From NCBI GenBank assembly GCA_003565295.1, contig PXCO01000152.1, positions 1 through 60,222 of the forward strand: a DNA stretch of 60,222 bases, in the 5' to 3' direction. The DNA is from Cyclobacteriaceae bacterium (GTDB taxonomy: Bacteria > Bacteroidota > Bacteroidia > Cytophagales > Cyclobacteriaceae). The position numbers were made by a program, and so were the translations under genes. Under the pieces are notes generated by a model. That model did no database searches, had not been told where the DNA came from, and saw only the letters and a program-made list of their open reading frames with translations. Positions 16,590 to 26,151 of the stretch are shown piece by piece (within the stretch, counting starts at the first letter, position 1; each line of letters starts with the position of its first letter).

Positions 16590-17835
16590 TTAATGCTGCA
16601 TGGCTTACTTCTTTTTTTGCGGGCGAAATTTGTTCTTTTTCCACAGTTCCAGTAGCGTCTCCCTTACTAAAAAAAATCAGAAAGAAGGGAATGATAAAGA
16701 AGGTAAGCAAAATATATAGAATACCTACATACCTTGTTTTTACCGTCTGTTTTCCAAAAAGAGAGGCTAATCTTACGGGAATGTTCCTTATTCCGGGCAA
16801 GGGCAGAAATATCAATGTGCCTATACCATTGAATAAAAAGTGCACGATTGCTATGCTAATGGCTGCTTCGGTTTTATAGAGAGCGGCTATGGCCGCAGTG
16901 ATGGTGGTGCCGATATTGGCTCCAAGGATAAAGGGGAAGATTTTTTTCAAGCTTACCCTTCCATTGGCAACAAAGGTTACGATAAGGGAGGTGGTAATGG
17001 TACTGGATTGAACGGCAGCTGTAGCGAACACTCCATAGGAAAAGGCTCTGAAGGGTTGCTTAAACACATGTTTACTTACTTTTTGAAATTGGGGGGAAAT
17101 CAAGGACCGGTAGGTTAAAGAAGACAGCAATTTAATGGATATGATCAATAGGCATATGCCTATTAAAAGACCTACTAAATGATATACCCATTGCTCGTTG
17201 AGCCATAAAGTGATTGGCCTTAGGAAAATGCCTTGGCTGCCATACCCTTCACCAGCATCCGCAAACCCAACAAAGAGTGACTGTGTGATATAACTTGCAA
17301 GTTGGCTTAATAACCCGAAGTACACCTCCAATGGGAATAGGATGATCACGGTGATGATATTGAAAAAATCATGAAGTACTGCTGCGGACAGGGCCTTTTT
17401 AAAGCGTTTTTTGTTCATGATAAAGCTTAAAGCCACCAAATTTGAGGTCAGGGTGGTGCCTATATTAGCACCCATGATCACGGGAACGGCCTGGGCCAAG
17501 TCAATACTTCCGGATGCCACTACAGCCACCACCATCGCAGAAATGGTGGAACTGGATTGGATGAGTGCGGTCATCAATATACCCACAAATAGCCCCACAA
17601 AGGGGTTTTTGGTGGCCATAAAGATTTCATTGGCTACCTTGTTGTTTATTCGGCCCAGTGAAAATGTCAGGATATCTATGGACAACATGAACAACAGGAT
17701 TCCGGCTATCAAGGAAATCACCAAAAAGCCGTTTTCCTTCCATCCATTTTTTGCCCCTGGTACAATCATTATACAAAATTTTAGTATGGGTAAAATTTGC
17801 GCAAATTTCTTACAGATAAAAGGAATTGTCCCCAT
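16549..17835 (-). CDS. Na+/phosphate symporter family protein (NptA-like)
   Basis: A 428-residue membrane protein with the internal duplication typical of Na/Pi cotransporters: two QSS motifs (ALIQSSST near 91-97 and AAVQSSTIT near 274-281), each followed by GANIGTT (122-128 and 305-311). It has about eight or more hydrophobic segments. It stops after the membrane domain, without the C-terminal PhoU-like domain of many bacterial members. The start is uncertain: Met23 (MIVPGAKNGW) is an alternative that removes a weak N-terminal segment. Divergent from a PiT-like permease gene 244 bases away, which suggests phosphate-related expression of both. Confidence 0.87.
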   Translation of the reverse strand: MGTIPFICKKFAQILPILKFCIMIVPGAKNGWKENGFLVISLIAGILLFMLSIDILTFSLGRINNKVANEIFMATKNPFVGLFVGILMTALIQSSSTISAMVVAVVASGSIDLAQAVPVIMGANIGTTLTSNLVALSFIMNKKRFKKALSAAVLHDFFNIITVIILFPLEVYFGLLSQLASYITQSLFVGFADAGEGYGSQGIFLRPITLWLNEQWVYHLVGLLIGICLLIISIKLLSSLTYRSLISPQFQKVSKHVFKQPFRAFSYGVFATAAVQSSTITTSLIVTFVANGRVSLKKIFPFILGANIGTTITAAIAALYKTEAAISIAIVHFLFNGIGTLIFLPLPGIRNIPVRLASLFGKQTVKTRYVGILYILLTFFIIPFFLIFFSKGDATGTVEKEQISPAKKEVSHAALIRHDPLEMSKRWN

Positions 17836-18019
17836 TTAAATGTAAAGGTTTTGTTAATTGTGGACAAATGGATGCTCTTCTGCAAAAACATTCACTATTG
17901 CCTCCAAAATGTAGGTGAATATCTTTATCTTTATTTTTTGTAATGGCAGGTTGATATTCTCAGTCATTTGCAGAAAAAGTTCAGTTTAGGTGGCCTCTTC
18001 CATTTAACAATTTATTAAC

Positions 18020-18049
18020 ATTGAGCTCTGGTTTTCTTAGTTAACTTTG
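18020..18049 (+). promoter_or_regulatory. Candidate promoter for the PiT-like permease
   Basis: ATTG at 18020-18023 is followed after 18 nt by TAACTTTG at 18042-18049, a good Bacteroidota -33/-7 pair. It lies about 30 bases before the ATG at 18080, giving a very short leader. Confidence 0.5.
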
Positions 18050-18079
18050 TGATTTCATATCACCAGCCACATCACCGAA

Positions 18080-19210
18080 ATGGCAAAACTCAAAGATCAA
18101 AACATCAACCAAGATGCGCTTTCAAAAGCGGCGTATTCACTTTTTGATTTCACCAAAAAACAAAAGACCTTCTTGTTGATTGTTTGTATTCTGGTTTCTA
18201 TAGCCGGCATCATAACCCCCTACAGCTATGCGGCAATGTGGTTTGGATTTACTTTGGCGGCTTATTCAGCCATTGCCAATGACAGTATTCAGACCATAGG
18301 TACCTTTATCGCATCAAACTCCAAACGCAAATGGTACTACCTATGGTTATTTATGGGGTTGATTTTTGTGGGTACGGTCACCTATAGTTGGGTGGTATTT
18401 GATGGGGATGTAAGTTACCAACGGCTGAGGGTGGATGGTTTGGATCAGGCTCCTGAAAATTTTGTTTTTCTTCAACTTGCTGCACCTATTGTGTTATTGG
18501 TGATGACAAGGCTGAGGATGCCGGTTTCCACGACCTTTCTGCTGTTAAATGTCTTCACCTACAAGGCGGGAACTATAGTAGGGGTAATGCAAAAGAGCTT
18601 TATAGGCTATCTCGTGGCATTTTTTGCTGCCATTCTTATCTGGTTTACACTGGAGAAATTTGTAAATAATTACCTGAAAGGGAAACCTAAACCGTACTGG
18701 TATATTTTGCAATGGGTGACCTCAGGATCACTTTGGGCCGTCTGGATCATGCAGGATGCGGCCAATATTGCAGTCTTTCTCCCCAGATCTTTGAATATTT
18801 GGGAGTTTGTGGCATATACCGGATTTGTATTTCTTGGCTTAGGTTTCCTGTTTTACCTGAAGGGGGACAAAATACAAGGTATAGTGAATGAAAAGACCAG
18901 GGTTACCGATGTGAGGGCGGCTACTATCGTGGATTTGGTCTATGCGGTGATTCTGTTTTATTTTAAAGGTATGAGCAATATGCCCATGAGTACAACCTGG
19001 GTCTTTATAGGACTTCTTGGAGGAAGGGAATTGGCCATTGCGTTGGCAAAATCCAAAAAGTTAAAAAAACGGAAGGCCAGATTGGTGCGGGCCTATCGAT
19101 TGGCCAGTAACGATGTGATCAAGGCCGGTATAGGTCTTCTGATATCCCTAATCTTGGCATTGATCATCAATGATGGAGTGCGGGAAGAGATCTTTGGCTT
19201 GATTTTTTAG
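18080..19210 (+). CDS. PiT-like inorganic phosphate transporter family protein
   Basis: A 376-residue polytopic membrane protein with an internal repeat. The first half has IANDSIQTIGTFIAS (66-79) and MPVSTT (147-152); the second has MQDAANIAVFLPR (224-236) and MPMSTTWVF (301-309). These match the duplicated GANDVAN and PVSTT motifs of PiT phosphate permeases, with both aspartates kept but the surrounding residues diverged. Phosphate or an analogous anion is therefore a family-level guess. Opposite in direction to the NptA-like gene. It ends one base before the first possible start of the deaminase gene. Confidence 0.75.
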   Translation: MAKLKDQNINQDALSKAAYSLFDFTKKQKTFLLIVCILVSIAGIITPYSYAAMWFGFTLAAYSAIANDSIQTIGTFIASNSKRKWYYLWLFMGLIFVGTVTYSWVVFDGDVSYQRLRVDGLDQAPENFVFLQLAAPIVLLVMTRLRMPVSTTFLLLNVFTYKAGTIVGVMQKSFIGYLVAFFAAILIWFTLEKFVNNYLKGKPKPYWYILQWVTSGSLWAVWIMQDAANIAVFLPRSLNIWEFVAYTGFVFLGLGFLFYLKGDKIQGIVNEKTRVTDVRAATIVDLVYAVILFYFKGMSNMPMSTTWVFIGLLGGRELAIALAKSKKLKKRKARLVRAYRLASNDVIKAGIGLLISLILALIINDGVREEIFGLIF

Positions 19211-19241
19211 TATGATTATAAGGTATAGGCTTATTAAGGGC

Positions 19242-19685
19242 ATGGAAATTTACACAGATGAGTATTATATGAATGAGGCCTTGAAGCAGGCTGCCTATGC
19301 CTATGAGGAAGGTGAAATTCCAATAGGTGCAGTGGTGGTATGCAATAATAGGATCATTGCAAAAGCATATAATCAGACCGAAAAATTGACGGATGTCACC
19401 GCCCATGCGGAAATGTTGGCAATCACCGCTGCCAGTGATGCTCTTGGAGCTAAATATTTGCCGGAATGTACACTGTATGTAACCTTGGAACCTTGTGCGA
19501 TGTGCGCAGGAGCCTTGTTTTGGGCTCAAATCGGAGGGTTATATTTTGCGGCATCGGATCCAAAAAGAGGATTTCTGCGTGCTTCGCCTTCTCTGTTACA
19601 CCCAAAAACAAAGGTTCAAAGGGGGCTTTATGCCGATAAATCTACCGAGTTGATCCAACAGTTCTTTAATAAATTGAGAAATTAG
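19242..19685 (+). CDS. tadA: tRNA adenosine(34) deaminase TadA-like nucleoside deaminase
   Basis: The CMP/dCMP deaminase fold has the zinc site HAE (His55, Glu57) and PCAMC (Cys85, Cys88), the signature of TadA, which makes inosine at the wobble position of tRNA-Arg. The protein is 147 residues from Met at 19242. An upstream ATG at 19212, one base after the permease stop, would add ten basic/hydrophobic residues not usual in the family. It probably shares a transcript with the permease gene. A guanine-deaminase-type member cannot be fully excluded. Confidence 0.88.
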   Translation: MEIYTDEYYMNEALKQAAYAYEEGEIPIGAVVVCNNRIIAKAYNQTEKLTDVTAHAEMLAITAASDALGAKYLPECTLYVTLEPCAMCAGALFWAQIGGLYFAASDPKRGFLRASPSLLHPKTKVQRGLYADKSTELIQQFFNKLRN

Positions 19686-19803
19686 AGTTTTCTGCAATAA
19701 TTAGAACCATTTTTGTGGGGAATTGGTTAGTGTAACAGGTTTTTAAAATACCTGATACCATCAACTCAATTTTATTTATGTTCAACTTAAAATCTCTATA
19801 AAA

Positions 19804-20412
19804 ATGGCTTTTGAACTTCCTGCATTACCCTATGAAACCAATGCGCTGGAGCCGCATATTGACGCTAAAACCATGGAAATCCACCATGGAAAACATCACA
19901 ATGCCTATGTGACCAACCTTAACAATGCTGTTAAGGGAACAGACTTGGAAAGCAAAAGCATAGAAGAGATCATGAAAAACGTATCTTCGGCCTCTGCTGC
20001 TGTTAGAAATAACGGTGGCGGTCATTATAATCACTCATTGTTCTGGACTGTTCTCTCTCCCGATGGAGGAGGTGAGCCCAGTGGTGAATTGGCCGATGCT
20101 ATAAAAAGTAAATTTGGATCCTTTGATGCTTTCAAAGAAGAATTTGGCAAAGCAGCTGCCACCCGCTTTGGTTCTGGATGGGCTTGGCTTTGTGTAAGTG
20201 ATGCCGGGGAATTGCAAGTATGCTCCACCCCTAACCAGGACAATCCACTAATGGATGTGGCAGAAACCAAAGGTACTCCCATCCTTGGACTGGACGTTTG
20301 GGAACATGCCTATTACCTCAACTATCAAAACCGTAGGCCTGATTATATCAGTGCTTTTTGGTCTGTGGTAAATTGGGATGAGGTGAGCAAAAGGTATGCA
20401 GATGCAAAATAA
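19804..20412 (+). CDS. sodA: Superoxide dismutase, Mn type (or cambialistic)
   Basis: At 202 residues this is a full-length Fe/Mn superoxide dismutase. Metal ligands are His27, His77, Asp164 and His168 ([18 protein letters not shown]). [11 protein letters not shown] and NQDNP near residue 149 are the manganese-type versions of these segments; iron enzymes usually have AAQVWNH and place the key Gln elsewhere. No signal peptide, so it acts in the cytoplasm to remove superoxide. It is likely a single-gene transcript, with a strong terminator directly downstream. Confidence 0.95.
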   Translation: MAFELPALPYETNALEPHIDAKTMEIHHGKHHNAYVTNLNNAVKGTDLESKSIEEIMKNVSSASAAVRNNGGGHYNHSLFWTVLSPDGGGEPSGELADAIKSKFGSFDAFKEEFGKAAATRFGSGWAWLCVSDAGELQVCSTPNQDNPLMDVAETKGTPILGLDVWEHAYYLNYQNRRPDYISAFWSVVNWDEVSKRYADAK

Positions 20413-20432
20413 TTGATTAGATAGTGTAAGTA

Positions 20433-20468
20433 GATCCCCTAGGTCTTTTGGTCTGGGGGATTTTTTTT
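20433..20468 (+). terminator. Rho-independent terminator after sodA
   Basis: ATCCCC pairs with GGGGAT, with further inner pairing (AGGTC/GGTCT), and is followed by eight T residues at 20461-20468. It lies about 20 bases after the sodA stop. Confidence 0.85.
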
Positions 20469-20483
20469 GGCTATTACCAAATG

Positions 20484-20502
20484 TTGTACGGCAACCGTAC
20501 AA
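20484..20502. promoter_or_regulatory. Perfect 8-bp inverted repeat, candidate operator
   Basis: TTGTACGG and CCGTACAA flank a CAA spacer. It lies just after the sodA terminator and 135 bases before the TonB receptor start. There is no T run, so it is not a terminator. The dyad size fits a dimeric repressor or activator site; the regulator is unknown. Confidence 0.5.
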
Positions 20503-20636
20503 TGAAAGTGTTCGAAATCAGTACAGTAAGGCAAAATGATTTTTTCACTAATCAACTGAAAAACAGTATTTTAAAAAATAAAATGGGCTTTGGCACTTCT
20601 TTTTCAATTGTGGCTTTCAAAGCTATGAATAATATT

Positions 20637-23063
20637 ATGAAAACTAATGCACTCTTTTTTGGAATTTATTTTGTCTTGTGTTTATCCATTTCCTATGCCC
20701 AGCAAGCCCCTCAAACGGTAAGGGGACAAGTGATATCCCCTACTGGAGAACCAGTCCTTTTTGCTAATGTGTCTCTAAAAAGCAAAGACAGTGAGGAATT
20801 AGTAGCAGGAGCGGTGAGCGATGAATCAGGTATATTTCTTATTCACACACAGCGTACTGGTGAATTTTATATAAGTATAAGTAGCATGGGATACGAAACC
20901 ATTTCCACACCCCCATTTGAACTTGCTGAAGATGAAAAGAAAGATGTGGGAGAGATTGAAATGGGCGAAATCTTCAGTGATTTGTCGGAGGTGACCGTAC
21001 AAGCTGCCAGAGCTCAGGTGAGTATAGAAGCCGATAAAACGGTGGTAAATATAGAAGGAACAGTGATGGCAGAGGGAAATAATGCCTTGGAGGTACTTGG
21101 GCGTTCACCTGGGATTTTTGTGGATGCGGATGGAAAAATAAATTTAAACGGAAGAAGTGGGGTAATTGTACTCTTGGATGATAGGCAGACCTATATGAGC
21201 GCAGAGGATTTGGCCAATTTTCTGAGAGCCATGCCTGCGGATAATATTAAAAGCATAGAAATTATCAATAACCCTCCATCCCGGTACGATGCCGAAGGAG
21301 CAGGTGGGGTGATCAATATCAAGCTGAAGAAAAACACCGTAAATGGTACCAATGGCAGCTTAAATCTTGGGAGCGGATATAACGGGCTTCATGCGCCATT
21401 CGGTGGTGGCAGCCTCAATGTAAAGCGGGGTAAATGGGCTTCCTCTGCAAGCCTGAACTATAATGATTGGGCGAGGTATCAGGATTTGGAAATCCTAAGG
21501 AGGTTTCAACTTGAGGAAGGCCTGTCTATCTTTGATCAGAATGCCCGGTTGAAGCTGGTGCGTAACAACTTGTTTTTCAATGGGGCAGCAGACTATCAGT
21601 TCAATGAACAGCACAGTGTAGGTTTTAACGTTCAGGCCTCCACGCAAAAGGGCACTGAGGATGGACTTTCCGGTACGGTCATCACCAATCCTACTATCAC
21701 TGCCAACAATAACTTGGAGGCCATCAATGACAGTCGTTCGGGAAACAATCGTTACTTTGGGAATTTTCATTATGTGGGTAAGCTGGACACCCTGGGCACA
21801 AAAATCAGTGCAGACCTAGACTTTACACATATGGATGCGGATAGTCGGGGACTCTTAAGTAACCGATATTGGCTAAATGGTGCCACGAATAATGCAGATA
21901 GAGATCGTATACTCACCGAAAACGGGATGCATTACAACATCTTCACGGCAAAAGTAGATTTCACCAAACCGCTGGGAAAAGGAAAAACCGTGGAAGCAGG
22001 TGTAAAAGGAAGCTGGGTGAAATCGGACAATGAACTGGAAATCTCCAAGAGCAGGGAAGAAGGCCCCTTTTTGCCGGATCCCTCAAGCAACCACTTTTTA
22101 TACCATGAAAATGTGTTGGCAGCTTACACCAATTTTCAAACTTCCCTGGGGGAAAAATTCAATCTCCAGGCAGGGCTTAGGGCAGAATATTCCGACATTT
22201 TAGGCAACTCCATAACCATGGATCAGCAAAATGCTCAGCAGTACCTGGACTTTTTCCCCAACCTGAACCTTCAACATAAGATAAGTGAAAATTATCAAAT
22301 CGTTTACAATGCCAACAGGAGAATCACCAGACCCAATTACCGCTTATTGAATCCATTTGTGTTCTACATTGACCCCTTGACCATGGAAAGGGGTAATCCC
22401 AACTTGGTGCCACAGTATGCCAATAATTTTGAAATGAACCATATCATCAAAGGAGCCTACCAGGTGGCATTGAGTTATGCCAGGACTTATAATGCGTTTG
22501 GGCAGATCATGACCCAAGAGGAGGATACCAAAATGACATTCGTGCAGATACAAAACCTGGATGTAACCCAACATTTAAACTTTAGGGTGATATTCCCAAT
22601 TGAGGTTTCTGAAAGCTACAGCATCAACAACATGCTTCAGGGGAACTACAACACCTTTCAGGCACAACTGGGGCACGAATTATTGGATGTGAGCCAGGTC
22701 TCCATGATGGCCCGAACACAACACAACCTAGTATTACCTAATGGGTGGAAAATGGAATTGACCGGTATGTATTTAAGCCCCTTCAGGGAGGGGCAGCTAA
22801 AACTACGTGCGGTGGCCTGGGTAGATGCCGGTGTCACTAAAATGTTTAAAAACAATTTCAGCCTCACGGTGAACGGCACTGATTTGTTCAGGTCCCAGCG
22901 TTTCAGGGGAAATGTGAATTTTGATAACATCAATACAGATGTGGCCCAATACAACCATATGCAAGGTGTACGGCTTACCCTGCGATGGAAATTCGCACAG
23001 GGCGAAAACTTCAGAGTGTCCCAAAGGAGTGGTAGCACTGAAGAAAGAGATAGACTTGAATGA
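20637..23063 (+). CDS. TonB-dependent receptor-like outer membrane protein with N-terminal carboxypeptidase-regulatory domain
   Basis: This 808-residue protein starts at Met 20637, which gives a clean signal peptide (MKTNALFFGIYFVLCLSISYA). Longer in-frame starts would run into the sodA terminator. After the signal come a carboxypeptidase-regulatory-like beta-sandwich (VRGQVISPTGEPVLFANVSL), a plug-like domain (VLGRSPGIFVDADGKINLNG, then IEIINNPPSRYDAEGAGGVINI) and a long beta-barrel ending in the aromatic-poor RLTLRWKF region. This is the OMP beta-barrel group common in Cytophagales and not a SusC; no SusD gene is adjacent. The cargo is unknown. Members of this group are often strongly regulated, and a dyad lies upstream. 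Confidence 0.85.
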   Translation: MKTNALFFGIYFVLCLSISYAQQAPQTVRGQVISPTGEPVLFANVSLKSKDSEELVAGAVSDESGIFLIHTQRTGEFYISISSMGYETISTPPFELAEDEKKDVGEIEMGEIFSDLSEVTVQAARAQVSIEADKTVVNIEGTVMAEGNNALEVLGRSPGIFVDADGKINLNGRSGVIVLLDDRQTYMSAEDLANFLRAMPADNIKSIEIINNPPSRYDAEGAGGVINIKLKKNTVNGTNGSLNLGSGYNGLHAPFGGGSLNVKRGKWASSASLNYNDWARYQDLEILRRFQLEEGLSIFDQNARLKLVRNNLFFNGAADYQFNEQHSVGFNVQASTQKGTEDGLSGTVITNPTITANNNLEAINDSRSGNNRYFGNFHYVGKLDTLGTKISADLDFTHMDADSRGLLSNRYWLNGATNNADRDRILTENGMHYNIFTAKVDFTKPLGKGKTVEAGVKGSWVKSDNELEISKSREEGPFLPDPSSNHFLYHENVLAAYTNFQTSLGEKFNLQAGLRAEYSDILGNSITMDQQNAQQYLDFFPNLNLQHKISENYQIVYNANRRITRPNYRLLNPFVFYIDPLTMERGNPNLVPQYANNFEMNHIIKGAYQVALSYARTYNAFGQIMTQEEDTKMTFVQIQNLDVTQHLNFRVIFPIEVSESYSINNMLQGNYNTFQAQLGHELLDVSQVSMMARTQHNLVLPNGWKMELTGMYLSPFREGQLKLRAVAWVDAGVTKMFKNNFSLTVNGTDLFRSQRFRGNVNFDNINTDVAQYNHMQGVRLTLRWKFAQGENFRVSQRSGSTEERDRLE

Positions 23064-23212
23064 TCTTAAGATAAGGTTTTTTAACAATAGTAAAGGCAGT
23101 GCTCTGTGGGCATTGCTTTTTTTGTTACATTCAGGAAAAATATACCCAACAATTGTGCAGATGATTATAAGTAAATTAATATCATTTACTTACCGATTCA
23201 TAAGCAAAAAAG

Positions 23213-24133
23213 GTGGATACCCATTTTTTCCCCTTATTAAAGATGCAGGAAGAAGTCAAAGAAATCAGCCTTACCCTAAAAAATCATAAAGGAAACCCCA
23301 TCCCAGTACTGGTAAGTGCTAATAAGGTGAAACAACCTCATCCGGGAATCGGAGAGTATAGGGTCACCTTACTTGATATTAGGCAAAGAAGGATGTTTGA
23401 AGATGACCTGATTGCCTCCCGGAAAAAACTTGAGGAAAAAAACAAAGAGCTCTTAAGGGTTAATCAAGGGTTGGAGGCTTTTACCAAGGCAGCCTCTCAT
23501 GACTTAAATGCCCCGCTGAACACGGTAGGTGGACTTATTGCCCTTTGGAGCAATGAAAATCCCAAATCATCCAAACGAAAATATTATTTGGAGCTAATTG
23601 AGCGAAATATCCAAAGGATGAAAATGACCATCAAAGATTTGTTGGAATATGCCAAAATAGACAAGTTGGGGGACAATATGGCCATGGTTTCGCTCAAGGA
23701 GTTGGCACTTGAGGCCATGGAAGCCTTGGGACAAGAGATTGACAAAAACAAAGCGACCATTAACCTATCAGAACTACCTGAAGTAAGAGGTAACCGCATA
23801 CAATTCATTAGGGTATTCCAGAACTTGTTTTCCAATGCCATGAAATACAGGTCGAAAGCCAATCCGGAGATTTGGGTATATGCCGAAATTCGTGAAAATG
23901 AACACCTCATTCATGTGAAAGACAATGGGATTGGGTTTGATATGGAGTATGGGGAGAGGATTTTCGGATTTATGGAGCGCTTGCATAGCCATGATGAGGT
24001 GGAAGGTACCGGGATTGGTCTAGCATTGTGTAAAAGAATCATTGATTGGCATGGGGGTAGGATATATGCTTCTTCATCCACAGGAGCGGGGAGTACTTTT
24101 ACGATTGCCTTACCTGTGAGGGGGGAAAGTTAA
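23213..24133 (+). CDS. Sensor histidine kinase, 5'-truncated (partial PAS, HisKA, HATPase)
   Basis: The readable frame starts at a GTG after an in-frame TAA at 23201 and encodes 306 residues. Residues 1-60 (DTHFFPLLKMQ through VTLLDIRQRR) look like only the second half of a PAS domain. Then follow a coiled linker (about 65-85), a HisKA domain with the phospho-acceptor in ASHDLNAPL, and an HATPase domain with N box NLFSNAMKY, G1 DNGIGFD and G2 GTGIGLAL. All catalytic motifs are intact. No first half of the PAS and no other input domain are present. The preceding bases, in another frame, encode FISKKGG, which would fit the missing PAS segment, so a frameshift plus deletion is likely. No response regulator is adjacent. 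Confidence 0.75.
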   Translation: MDTHFFPLLKMQEEVKEISLTLKNHKGNPIPVLVSANKVKQPHPGIGEYRVTLLDIRQRRMFEDDLIASRKKLEEKNKELLRVNQGLEAFTKAASHDLNAPLNTVGGLIALWSNENPKSSKRKYYLELIERNIQRMKMTIKDLLEYAKIDKLGDNMAMVSLKELALEAMEALGQEIDKNKATINLSELPEVRGNRIQFIRVFQNLFSNAMKYRSKANPEIWVYAEIRENEHLIHVKDNGIGFDMEYGERIFGFMERLHSHDEVEGTGIGLALCKRIIDWHGGRIYASSSTGAGSTFTIALPVRGES

Positions 24134-24217
24134 TTTGCACTATTTAGCCATAAGCTGATATGGAAATCCGGTTTGCCTTGACCTCACCCTACTTAAAATA
24201 ATGCTTATATGTTTTAC

Positions 24218-25927
24218 TCACTTTTGATTCCAAAGGTATATGAGGTGAACCTGCCCCATAACATCAAACTTGTGATCCCCAATTGGAAATTCAGAGGTGC
24301 TATCAGGGCTTAGCTGCCATTGGTGGTTGAGCCCGTGAATAAATAGAAGCTTGGAACTTACCAATAAATTATTCCATTGATGGTCCAGTAAGAGGCCAAG
24401 ACTTAAATCCACCCAGGGCTTTCGTTCTTGCTGCTGACCAAATGCCCTAAAATAAAAATCCTGATGATTGGCCACTCTTTCCATCAATATTCCCATTTTA
24501 TTTAATTTTTTCACTACTGCCACTTCCAGGCTCTGCACATTTGATCCTACTCCTGTGCCTACCCCCATTGCCTGGCCATGATTGGTGAAGCCCCTGGCTC
24601 TCCAATGGGTATGCCAGGTTTGATTACCCCCCAATCCCAGATACCTTATATATCGGTTTACCGATTCCTGTTGCTGGGTCATTTCTGCCCTGACCTGGAG
24701 AAACCGCTCTTTGCCAGAAATCTCAAATAATTTGTTTAAACCCAACAAATAAGCCCTAGCATGATCAGGGTTCAAGATAAATTCCCTCCAGTTTAAGGCA
24801 TGGTCTCTCCTTCCATATTCACCGTATAATTCAGCTCCAGCAGAAGGGATAACATACCTCAGCGATACTGCCACTTGTTGGTCTTTCCCCTCTAAGTCCC
24901 TGTCAAATCCCACCTCTGATTTCTGAAAAGGATCCAAGATGGGAAACCAGTCTTTAAAACGGTTTTCTCTAAAGCCATCATATTGCTGGTAAGTTCTTGA
25001 AAACCCGATGAAAAGATGTCGGAACCATTTGGGTTGAAAAACCAAATTAAATGCATTTAAGTATTTCCAATCTCCCGAAAAAGGGTTGAAGTAAACTTGA
25101 TTTAATGCTTCATGCTGTGTAGGGTGGAGTTGAGAATCCTCTAATCTTCCCACAATTACCTGCCCTTCCAAGGAGCCCAAAAAAGTCTTAACGGGTTTGG
25201 TTGTGTTAAAGGTTAAATGAGGGAAACCTTGTGCATTATTTGAAAATGTCAAGGCATTGAACTGTCCAGGTCCCCACCATATGTTTTCTGTGGAAACCCC
25301 TAATTCAAAGGAACCGGCAGTTAAGCTCAATTTCGATTGTCCCCACCAAAATTTATTGTAGGTGCCTTCACCGAACCTCTCAGGAAAGTCGCCGTTGTTC
25401 CAATAAAAAAACCTGCTTCTAGTGACAGGTGCAGGGAAATCCGCCGGAAACCCTGAATAACTAAGGTTTTCCGCACTGACAAACTCAGGCTGTAACTGAA
25501 TTTTCAAAAAACCAAACTGACCAAAAACACCCAAACTGGTGTAGTTCTGAAAACCCACATTGGGGATCATTAGCCCGTTTCCCCACCCGTACGGCCTCCC
25601 AGAATTGTACATCAACGTATTTCTGATCGGGAGCAAAGCCAATTTTTTTTTCGAGCTACTGGGATCAAGTTCCCTTTCATAATCAACAAGATATAGGAAA
25701 GGAAGAGGATTATCTAATGAATCGTTAGCCAGAGCATTGGCCTGTAATGGACGAAGGTGGAATGAAACCCCGGGATCAATATCTCCCTGCAATTGTTTTC
25801 TACGAATAGCCTCTTCAAATACAGGAAATGAAGCCGGTATCGTTTGAGAAAGAGCTTGATCGTTCAAAAGAAATAAGAATAGAAACCCAAACTTGTAAAA
25901 TAGAATATACTTATACTTTTCACGCAT
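24218..25927 (-). CDS. Capsule assembly Wzi-like outer membrane protein
   Basis: A 569-residue protein with an N-terminal signal peptide (hydrophobic FGFLFLFLLNDQALS, cleavage near residue 28). The body is rich in aromatic beta-strands and Gly/Trp/Asn turns (KFWWGQSKLSLTAGSFELG, ENIWWGPGQFNALTFSNNA) and matches the Wzi-family barrel proteins found in many Bacteroidota. Wzi in enterobacteria is an outer-membrane lectin that holds capsule at the surface; here a role in anchoring or assembling surface polysaccharide is by family. No capsule synthesis genes are next to it, only a methyltransferase gene. Confidence 0.78.
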   Translation of the reverse strand: MREKYKYILFYKFGFLFLFLLNDQALSQTIPASFPVFEEAIRRKQLQGDIDPGVSFHLRPLQANALANDSLDNPLPFLYLVDYERELDPSSSKKKLALLPIRNTLMYNSGRPYGWGNGLMIPNVGFQNYTSLGVFGQFGFLKIQLQPEFVSAENLSYSGFPADFPAPVTRSRFFYWNNGDFPERFGEGTYNKFWWGQSKLSLTAGSFELGVSTENIWWGPGQFNALTFSNNAQGFPHLTFNTTKPVKTFLGSLEGQVIVGRLEDSQLHPTQHEALNQVYFNPFSGDWKYLNAFNLVFQPKWFRHLFIGFSRTYQQYDGFRENRFKDWFPILDPFQKSEVGFDRDLEGKDQQVAVSLRYVIPSAGAELYGEYGRRDHALNWREFILNPDHARAYLLGLNKLFEISGKERFLQVRAEMTQQQESVNRYIRYLGLGGNQTWHTHWRARGFTNHGQAMGVGTGVGSNVQSLEVAVVKKLNKMGILMERVANHQDFYFRAFGQQQERKPWVDLSLGLLLDHQWNNLLVSSKLLFIHGLNHQWQLSPDSTSEFPIGDHKFDVMGQVHLIYLWNQK

Positions 25928-26151
25928 GAGTCAACGTATTATCTGCACATAGTATAGTTTCTTGTAAACAATTTAGGAATATATATACCATTAAGTTATA
26001 ATTTATAAAATCCCCCAAATAAACTCGTGACTATGATTATGATATTCTTGTACTTGAAACTTTTTAGGGACTTGACATTGGGTGTAAAACTGCAAATTGC
26101 TTTCAAGTGAAAATATTTATTTTATTTATTGATCTACCACTGAAGCCAACT

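Noticed and set aside
20448-20636. Longer N-terminus for the TonB receptor
   Set aside because: It would start inside the sodA terminator and puts 63 unrelated residues before a perfect signal peptide.
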